A DNA stretch of 35,182 bases from positions 1 to 35,182 of IMG/VR virus record IMGVR_UViG_3300044675_004051, one strand, 5' to 3'. The DNA is from a virus. The position numbers and the translations under genes are program-made. The notes beneath the pieces are model-generated. The model saw only the letters and a program-made list of their open reading frames with translations, ran no database searches and was not told the origin of the DNA. The number at the start of each line of letters is the position of its first letter. The stretch's first letter is position 1. This document shows, piece by piece, positions 30,615-35,182 of this stretch.

Positions 30615-30641
30615 ACCACTGCCCGAAACGTCAAACCGGCC

Positions 30642-32432
30642 TTAGTCTTTCACCGGCGTGTAACGCACGACGTTGGCAATCGTGGCCATGCAAAGCATCA
30701 TCGCCGAGGTGTCGAGCCCGTGATTCGGCGCGTTGCTTTTTACCTCGACCCACTGCCAAACGCCGGTGCGGATTTCAACCTTCGATTCGCCTTTGAGGTG
30801 TTCGAGGTAGAGCGGATTGACGTCGGCCGGCAGTAGCCACTTGAGATCGCCCTTGGCCTCCAGCGCGTTCGCGAGGAGGTCTTTGAAATAGTCGCCGGAC
30901 CAGTCGTAGTAAAATACATCGCCGCCTCGGTAGTCGCTCACGCGCGGCTCCGAGAAAGGGAAGTTGATGAGCTTGTCGCTGGCGTCGTCCCGCATCGTCC
31001 ATGTTTTGCGCGCGTGCCCGCGCATCCCTCGCCAGCCGAAGTCCGCGCAATCGCGGTCCACGTCCGCGGGTCGGTAACCGCGATCTTGAGCGACGCACGC
31101 GTCCTGCACCTTGTAACGGCATTGCATCTGCCGAAGCTGGTCCCGCGTCTCGATGCGGCCGAAATAAAGCTGCTTGTAGGTCGGCCCCGTCGCCGCGGAG
31201 AACGCGCCGATTTCAACCCACCAGTGGTCTTGCTGGCGGTCGATTGCCATGAACCGGATGAGCTCGCCGTCGATGCCTTCGCCGTTGCTGAACTGGGCGA
31301 CGGTGTAATCGGACTTCGTGACGAATAGGTTCACCACCTTCTTCTCGACGATCCACGGCCGCGCCTCGCGCTTCGTGCGAAACTCGATCTTCATTTTGTC
31401 ATCGCCCTGCCGCACGTGATGATTGTCCGCCTCGCAGAATTCTTCGACGAGTAGCCGCATCGGGCGGCTCACGACCGCCTCCACGCGGAAGCTCTGGATT
31501 TCCGCAGGCGCGGTCGGGTTCAACGGCACGAAGCGACCGGCACGCTTCCACCCGTTGCGCGTCGTGTCGGTGTCTGGTGACTCATGGCCGCAGTGAGGGC
31601 ACCGGAAGCGGCACGAGGCGACCGCCCGCGGCACGTCCCACGTCTCGTCGTCGCGCTTCGCCGCGGCATCCCAGACCACTCCGCCCCGCAGTCCGGTGTC
31701 CTCGTTTTTGTCGAGCGCGAAGGCGATGGGATGAACCTTCCGGCACGACGGACATTCCGTGCTCCACTCCTGCTGGTTCCCTTGGCGGAAGGATGTGTCC
31801 TCTACGTTGCCGGTTTCGAGGTCCATCACCGGCGCCTGCGACGTGTTGTAAATCTTGGAGCGCCCGACTTCCTCGAAGCGCGAGACGCGGGCGATGGCGT
31901 GGCCATAGGGTTCCTGCCACTTTGGGAGCCATATCTCGTCATTTATTTTGTAACGAATCGACTGGCTTTGCTGGCTTGAAATGTTCGCAGGATTCAGCAG
32001 GAAAAAGAATCCGCCGAAATAAATCTCGGTCGTCGTCCGGTTCGGCCCGACGCGCGGGAGCATCGCGGCGACTGGCTTGCAGCCCTCGAAGATCGGGTTC
32101 AGCCGAGACTTCGCGTGCCGGTCGATCATTTCGTCGGTCTGCATCGTCCACGAGATCGGCCCCGCGTCGTTGCAAATCAGCCACGGCACCCAGATGTCGG
32201 CGACGAGCGTCCCGCCGATCTGCACGGCCTTGCGGAAGTGCACGCGGCGCACGAGCGGGTTTTGCAACGCGTCGAAGATCGGAATCAGCCACGGCGAGAT
32301 TCGCACGTTGAAGGGTCCCGGCGTCGCGTAGCTCTCGGGCAAAATGACGTGCTTTCGCGCCCACTCGTAAATCGGCGAGCGGTCGGGCTGCGGGAGGCGC
32401 AGGGTTGCGCAGAGGAGGTCGGAGGCGGTCAC
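30642..32432 (-). CDS. terL: terminase large subunit, GpA type
   Basis: This 596-residue packaging motor has an ATPase part with a Walker A-like segment RKAVQIGGTLVAD (67-79) and a Walker B-like INDEIW (163-168). A zinc-ribbon-like Cys set lies at 227/230 (CPSC) and 274/278/281 (CRFRCPHCG). The nuclease begins near FMAIDRQQDHWWVEIGAF (394-411), with Asp398 as a likely metal ligand. The whole is the GpA (lambda A) family. I chose the GTG at 32432, in a GTGA overlap with the small gene upstream; earlier starts would lie inside that gene in another frame. It moves DNA into proheads and cuts it. Confidence 0.93.
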   Translation of the reverse strand: MTASDLLCATLRLPQPDRSPIYEWARKHVILPESYATPGPFNVRISPWLIPIFDALQNPLVRRVHFRKAVQIGGTLVADIWVPWLICNDAGPISWTMQTDEMIDRHAKSRLNPIFEGCKPVAAMLPRVGPNRTTTEIYFGGFFFLLNPANISSQQSQSIRYKINDEIWLPKWQEPYGHAIARVSRFEEVGRSKIYNTSQAPVMDLETGNVEDTSFRQGNQQEWSTECPSCRKVHPIAFALDKNEDTGLRGGVVWDAAAKRDDETWDVPRAVASCRFRCPHCGHESPDTDTTRNGWKRAGRFVPLNPTAPAEIQSFRVEAVVSRPMRLLVEEFCEADNHHVRQGDDKMKIEFRTKREARPWIVEKKVVNLFVTKSDYTVAQFSNGEGIDGELIRFMAIDRQQDHWWVEIGAFSAATGPTYKQLYFGRIETRDQLRQMQCRYKVQDACVAQDRGYRPADVDRDCADFGWRGMRGHARKTWTMRDDASDKLINFPFSEPRVSDYRGGDVFYYDWSGDYFKDLLANALEAKGDLKWLLPADVNPLYLEHLKGESKVEIRTGVWQWVEVKSNAPNHGLDTSAMMLCMATIANVVRYTPVKD

Positions 32433-32611
32433 GCGATCAGGTGGAGCACCCACGTCGAAAACGCTTCGCTCTGACTCATGCCGCGAGCTTTGCACCAAGC
32501 GCGAAACCGCGCCGCGACTTGTGGACGGAGGCGCACCGTCACGGCGACGGCGCGCTGATCGGGCGCGAGCGGCTTGCGGCCTGCGCCTTTGCGTTTGCCA
32601 CCGGCGGTCAT
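32429..32611 (-). CDS. small basic DNA-binding protein, ribbon-helix-helix-like
   Basis: This 60-residue protein starts MTAGGKRKGAGRKPLAPDQR, whose GAGRKP is a common AT-hook-like or N-arm motif. The part AVAVTVRLRPQVAARFRAWC then looks like the strand and first helix of a ribbon-helix-helix fold, with SQSEAFSTWVLHL as the second helix. It could be an early regulator or a terminase helper. The gene overlaps both neighbours by 4 bases. Confidence 0.75.
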   Translation of the reverse strand: MTAGGKRKGAGRKPLAPDQRAVAVTVRLRPQVAARFRAWCKARGMSQSEAFSTWVLHLIA

Positions 32612-32790
32612 GCGGCAAGAAGACGAACCGAGTTTTTCTTGAGCTTTCCGGTTTTGGTCACGTCAGCAGTAAACCAGCGGCCTTCAGCGTTTTTCACTAC
32701 GATGTAACTGCCTTCGTTTTTAACGAGCTTGATTGCAGAAGAGCGGCCGAGCAAGAACTGGATTTGAATGAGGGTATCGGTGAGGTTCAT
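32608..32790 (-). CDS. small hypothetical protein
   Basis: This 60-residue protein (MNLTDTLIQIQFLLGRSSAI, then KLVKNEGSYIVVKNAEGRWF) has an N-terminal helix and a strand-rich, SH3-like C-terminal part. It is unknown. It opens the terminase operon after a 69-base AT-rich gap (32791-32859), which is the most likely place for a packaging-operon promoter, although I cannot pick clear -35 and -10 boxes. Confidence 0.65.
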   Translation of the reverse strand: MNLTDTLIQIQFLLGRSSAIKLVKNEGSYIVVKNAEGRWFTADVTKTGKLKKNSVRLLAA

Positions 32791-32859
32791 GTGTCAGAGC
32801 ATTCACGCGCTTTGATTGATTGCAACACTTATTTCAAACAATCGGTTCACTATTAGATT

Positions 32860-33078
32860 TTACTCAAGAAAATACACATCACGCCACTTTTCGTGCTCTT
32901 GCGGCAGTCCTATCCATTCGTAGATTCGTGACTCAACCCTCCAGAAAACAAAGCGGCATTTGTAGGCGATTCTTTGCCATGCGGTCGGAGCAAAATATGG
33001 GGAGTGCCCGAGTGGCGGGCGAAGCCCACCACGGCATCCGTATCGGTGAAGGTAAAATCTCCGAATTGCGTTTTTCAT
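32860..33078 (-). CDS. small basic hypothetical protein
   Basis: This 72-residue protein (MKNAIRRFYLHRYGCRGGLR, later RFVFWRVESRIYEWIGLPQE) is rich in Arg, Tyr and Trp and has a short acidic end (EHEKWRDVYFLE). The start at 33078 overlaps the upstream stop (ATGA). Its composition suggests nucleic-acid or nucleoprotein binding, but no family is recognised. Confidence 0.6.
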   Translation of the reverse strand: MKNAIRRFYLHRYGCRGGLRPPLGHSPYFAPTAWQRIAYKCRFVFWRVESRIYEWIGLPQEHEKWRDVYFLE

Positions 33079-33281
33079 AAGGGTATAAGTTTGCCTGTTT
33101 GCTCGTCCTTCTTCGCCACGATCCACCCTTTGCCGAGGTTTCCCCCGCGTTCATATTGCTCGCGCTTGTCCCTGCTGTGGTGTATCCACAACCCAAAGCC
33201 ATCTGGATATGCGGTGCAGCACTCGCAGTCGGCGCGGTGCTCGATTTGATCCTCTGAGGGAATTATGTGAATTTCAGTCAT
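33075..33281 (-). CDS. small conserved phage protein with CxC motif
   Basis: This 68-residue protein starts MTEIHIIPSEDQIEHRADCE, continues CCTAYPDGFGLWIHHSRDKR and ends GKGWIVAKKDEQTGKLIPL. The cluster H-x3-C-x-CC (HRADCECC) could bind zinc. Similar proteins with 'GxxIxHxSxDxRE' occur in phage packaging regions, in my recollection. I chose the ATG at 33281 because it begins 1 base after the terminase small subunit stop. Confidence 0.7.
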   Translation of the reverse strand: MTEIHIIPSEDQIEHRADCECCTAYPDGFGLWIHHSRDKREQYERGGNLGKGWIVAKKDEQTGKLIPL

Positions 33282-33282
33282 T

Positions 33283-33912
33283 TCACTCCCTCGACCTGTC
33301 CAACGCCTCGCCCTCGAACGTCGCAATATTCGCGTTAATCACCTCGCGAATCTCGCTGAGAATCACGCCGCCCTCCACGTTCAGTTCCGCCGCGTTCATC
33401 CCGACGCCGCGCGGCCCCAGCTCGACTTCGAGCTTGAGGCGCAGGAGCAGGTTGAGCTTCTGGCCCAGAGTGACGAGCATCGCCTCGACGACTTCGCGGT
33501 CGATCACGTCACCGGCTTCTCGTTCGTTCTTTGAGCGGGCGAGGCGGATTTGCTCGCGCATTAGTTCGGCTTTGAGCTCGGCGAGGTTCTTCGTCGCCAC
33601 GTCCTTCCCGATCACGTTCTCCGCGCAAAACTGCTGCCACGCGGCAAGGTTCTCGCGGCGTCCGTCCTCGTGCTTCTTCGGTGCGTCGGGGAATCGGTTG
33701 CGCGCGTCGTAAATGGCTTGGCGGGAAAGGCCGAGTTCCTTGGCGAGCGTGCTCAGGTCTTTCACCCAGCCGTCGAGCTGGCCGGTCTGAAAATCGTTCA
33801 GCGCCTTGCGCTCCGAGGTCGTCAGCGTTTTGCCGGCCTTGAGCTTGACCGCGATGTTTTGGACGTTGCGGCGCGCGAGGATTTCGCTCGGGGTTTGCTC
33901 AGGGTCGGTCAT
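33283..33912 (-). CDS. terS: terminase small subunit-like protein
   Basis: This 209-residue protein fits the small terminase that recognises phage DNA for packaging. It has an HTH at about 55-75 (STLAKELGLSRQAIYDARNR), then a helical oligomerisation region (LAELKAELMREQIRLARSKN) and REAGDVIDREVVEAMLVTLG, a phrase common in Nu1-like and related small terminases. The first 40 residues are basic and Thr-rich. It precedes the TerL operon. The start overlaps the stop of the mom C-terminal frame and lies next to the tRNA-like element. Confidence 0.85.
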   Translation of the reverse strand: MTDPEQTPSEILARRNVQNIAVKLKAGKTLTTSERKALNDFQTGQLDGWVKDLSTLAKELGLSRQAIYDARNRFPDAPKKHEDGRRENLAAWQQFCAENVIGKDVATKNLAELKAELMREQIRLARSKNEREAGDVIDREVVEAMLVTLGQKLNLLLRLKLEVELGPRGVGMNAAELNVEGGVILSEIREVINANIATFEGEALDRSRE

Positions 33913-34208
33913 TCAGATTGGAGCGCCGGGGTCGGGGTTGAACCGCCCTTTGCGGACTGGAGGTCCGCCGTGTCCTTCGTGTCACTTCCGGCGCGTGATT
34001 GTTTTCTCTGCTTGCCTTTGTACATCCCCGCCCCGCGCTTGTCAATTTCGCTGAATGGCAAGATCGGAACGGTTAGGCGAGCGCGTGCGGTCTGGTCGAG
34101 AAAGTAGATGTAGCGGAGTTGAAAACCAAGTTTAGGTTTCCAGCCCGCAGCCTTGTAAACCTTCATGGACGAGGCGCCTGTTTCCAGAATGTTATTGGCT
34201 TTTGTCAT
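33909..34208 (-). pseudogene. mom: mom C-terminal part, separate frame
   Basis: From the first ATG this reads MTKANNILETGASSMKVYKA, then AGWKPKLGFQLRYIYFLDQT and LTVPILPFSEIDKRGAGMYK. I recognise these as the C-terminal part of Mom-like proteins. The frame is open back to the (GA)10 tract at 34332-34312 with no stop, so it is a continuation of the gene starting at 34816 in another phase. It may be expressed as part of a full Mom when the tract length changes. The last 26 residues are encoded by the tRNA-like element. Confidence 0.7.
33919..33994 (-). tRNA. tRNA-like 76-mer with encoded CCA
   Basis: On the minus strand a perfect 7-bp acceptor (GCGCCGG with CCGGCGC) is followed by T and CCA, and the whole is 76 bases, the usual tRNA length. 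A perfect anticodon stem (GCGGA/TCCGC) holds the loop CCTCCAG, so the formal anticodon is TCC (Gly). The T loop is TTCAACC on a 5-bp stem with one mismatch, and the D arm is weak. Oddities are A instead of U8, C instead of U33 and a shifted extra base beside the acceptor. It could be a degenerate tRNA or a tRNA mimic. It overlaps the mom C-terminal frame. Confidence 0.5.
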
Positions 34209-34234
34209 TGTCGTTCTGCTTATTGGTTGAGCGC

Positions 34235-34816
34235 CTAATGATTGCGAGCGCCTGAGCCTGTTGGCGCTTGCTTCGTCCGTCCGTGAGGCTGGTTCGCGAG
34301 AACACGCGCGGCTCTCTCTCTCTCTCTCTCTCCGCCGATGCCCGGCCTTATGCTGGTGTCGTTGAACGTCTCGCCGGTTGGCGCTTCCCAGATTTGATTA
34401 TTTTCTTTGATGCCGATCAGCGCAAACCCACTCGCCCTGTAAATCGTTCCGTCGCCGCATTGCGTTCCGTCCGCAAAAGAAACGCACCACTTGATGTGCG
34501 GGTATGTCTTGCGAATCCATCGAAACGCATAACCGATGGCGCGGCTTTCAGAGTTGCGCGGTAGCCAGTCCGCGAACGCCATCCGGTTCAGTTCAATAAA
34601 TTCATTCCAAAGCGTGCCCGTGACAAGTCCGAGCATCTTGCGCTTGTCGAGCGACGGCCCGAACTGCATCGCGCCGCCGCATTTCCCATCGAGGAAAACG
34701 CCAAGGTGGAGCTGCGAGTTATTGACCACCTTCCCACTGTAATGAATCGCCCGCACAATGCGGTTCGCATCCTGCGCCGAGATCGGCTTGACGATGATGT
34801 CTTTAGCTCGTCCCAC
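34235..34816 (-). CDS. mom: Mom-like DNA modification protein, N-terminal part
   Basis: This 193-residue frame resembles phage Mu Mom, a GNAT-like enzyme that converts adenine in phage DNA to N6-carbamoylmethyladenine and protects it from restriction. Visible conserved parts are [20 protein letters not shown] (25-44), [11 protein letters not shown] (71-81), [20 protein letters not shown] (87-106) and [20 protein letters not shown] (110-129). The start is GTG with GGGAGG 7 bases upstream, overlapping the ParB-like gene by 14 bases. The last ~30 residues, after [11 protein letters not shown], are out of the family pattern. The real C-terminus is in another frame after the (GA)10 tract. Confidence 0.82.
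   Translation of the reverse strand: MGRAKDIIVKPISAQDANRIVRAIHYSGKVVNNSQLHLGVFLDGKCGGAMQFGPSLDKRKMLGLVTGTLWNEFIELNRMAFADWLPRNSESRAIGYAFRWIRKTYPHIKWCVSFADGTQCGDGTIYRASGFALIGIKENNQIWEAPTGETFNDTSIRPGIGGERERERAARVLANQPHGRTKQAPTGSGARNH
34312..34332 (-). repeat. (GA)10 dinucleotide tract inside mom
   Basis: Ten GA units plus a final G (CT on the plus strand) lie exactly at the frame break in mom. With 10 units the reading frame ends early at 34235. With 9 or 12 units it would join the downstream frame and give a full-length Mom. Such tracts change length by slippage and drive phase variation in bacterial genes. Confidence 0.85.
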
Positions 34817-35182
34817 GGTTGAACCTCCCGCAGATAAACGCCAGAGCGTTGCCGTTGCTGTTTTCGTTCACGGCTGACTCGCCGCCGCCCTCTTCCTTTG
34901 CCTTACTCATCGCCGCCTCGACCTCCTTGAATTGCTCGTCGTGAACCGTGAACGTCATTTGCCTAAAAGGCGCGCGGTCGCCGTCTTTCAACGCTGGCGC
35001 TTCCACTTCCGCAACGGCGAATTGACCGATGTCAACCGGCGAGTAACCGACATCGACCAAGTCAACGCCCTCGTCCTGCAAAGACTTGAGCACCGCGTTG
35101 AGCTTGTCCTCCTCCCACTCCGCCAGCTCCGCCGTCCGGTTGTCGGCGATGGCGAACGCCGTCGCCTCGACGCCCGCCAGTT
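34803..35182 (-). CDS. ParB-like domain protein, C-terminal part (truncated by window)
   Basis: The frame enters from the right edge and reads [20 protein letters not shown], then [20 protein letters not shown], which is the end of a ParB/Srx-like domain (the ADNR element). After this comes [12 protein letters not shown] and a C-terminal [20 protein letters not shown], with [19 protein letters not shown] at the end, a tail I know from phage ParB-domain proteins and DNA modification enzymes. The next gene is mom, so a role in DNA modification or its control is plausible. The start is outside the window. Confidence 0.8.
   Translation of the reverse strand, partial: LAGVEATAFAIADNRTAELAEWEEDKLNAVLKSLQDEGVDLVDVGYSPVDIGQFAVAEVEAPALKDGDRAPFRQMTFTVHDEQFKEVEAAMSKAKEEGGGESAVNENSNGNALAFICGRFNRGTS

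Noticed and set aside
32433-32618. Longer TerL start at 32618
   Set aside because: The extra 62 residues are low-complexity and overlap a plausible small gene in another frame; GTG 32432 fits the GTGA overlap and the start of family homology.
32996-33062. Plus-strand GGGGAGTGCCCGAGTGGC resembling the 5' part of a Ser/Leu tRNA
   Set aside because: No matching acceptor 3' side, no T loop (TTC-A) and no anticodon arm follow; it lies inside a minus-strand gene.
1-35182. Search for integrase, repressor, CRISPR array, reverse transcriptase or insertion sequence
   Set aside because: No matching motifs, spaced repeats or terminal inverted repeats were seen; lysogeny genes may lie outside the window or be absent.

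Overview
The window is a nearly complete, GC-rich tailed-phage genome or prophage segment. The tail tube, tape measure, tail terminator and J-like tip show a siphovirus-type, lambda/HK97-like morphology. Every gene I accept lies on the minus strand, so transcription runs from high to low coordinates. Most neighbours are joined by ATGA or GTGA stop/start overlaps, which points to long, translationally coupled operons. The host cannot be named. The signal-peptide muramidase suggests a Gram-negative bacterium, and the coiled-coil genes with 'PRTDA' starts remind me of phages and genomes of Verrucomicrobiota such as Opitutales, but that is only an impression. No integrase, repressor, excisionase or attachment site is visible, so the lifestyle is undecided.

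Region by region, in transcription order. (1) 35182-33900: the end of a ParB-like nuclease-fold gene and a Mu Mom-like DNA modification gene. The mom gene is split into two frames exactly at a (GA)10 dinucleotide tract, and a tRNA-like 76-mer with encoded CCA lies over its 3' end. (2) 33912-28172: packaging and portal module (TerS, small genes, GpA-type TerL, gpW-like joining protein, lambda-type portal with an extra C-terminal domain). (3) 28165-23832: a large fibre gene and a run of very small genes, several of them membrane proteins that look like holins. This block sits unusually between portal and protease. (4) 23808-21481: prohead protease/scaffold, a decoration-protein frame with no visible start codon, the major capsid protein and a strong terminator. 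(5) 21438-19415: two glycosyltransferases. (6) 19412-10716: head-tail connector, tail terminator, tail tube, tail chaperone with a canonical A AAA AAC -1 frameshift site, short tape measure, distal tail, hub and J-like tip, then a terminator. (7) 10482-9382: small genes, terminators and an endolysin. (8) 9286-5019: recombination module (HTH protein, FGK-motif protein with an SSB-like acidic tail, RecT annealing protein, RecE-like PD-(D/E)XK exonuclease, RusA resolvase). (9) 4870-1: replication module with a putative initiator gene that contains phased 21-bp iterons (a lambda-O-like arrangement), five tandem coiled-coil genes that share parts, and a DnaC-like helicase loader.

Points most worth a second look: the possibly phase-variable mom gene, the iterons inside the initiator gene, the tandem coiled-coil family whose C-terminal codons double as the next gene's ribosome binding site, the start-less decoration frame, and the repeated 18-bp leader element placed after terminators. 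No intergenic stretch exceeds 300 bases.
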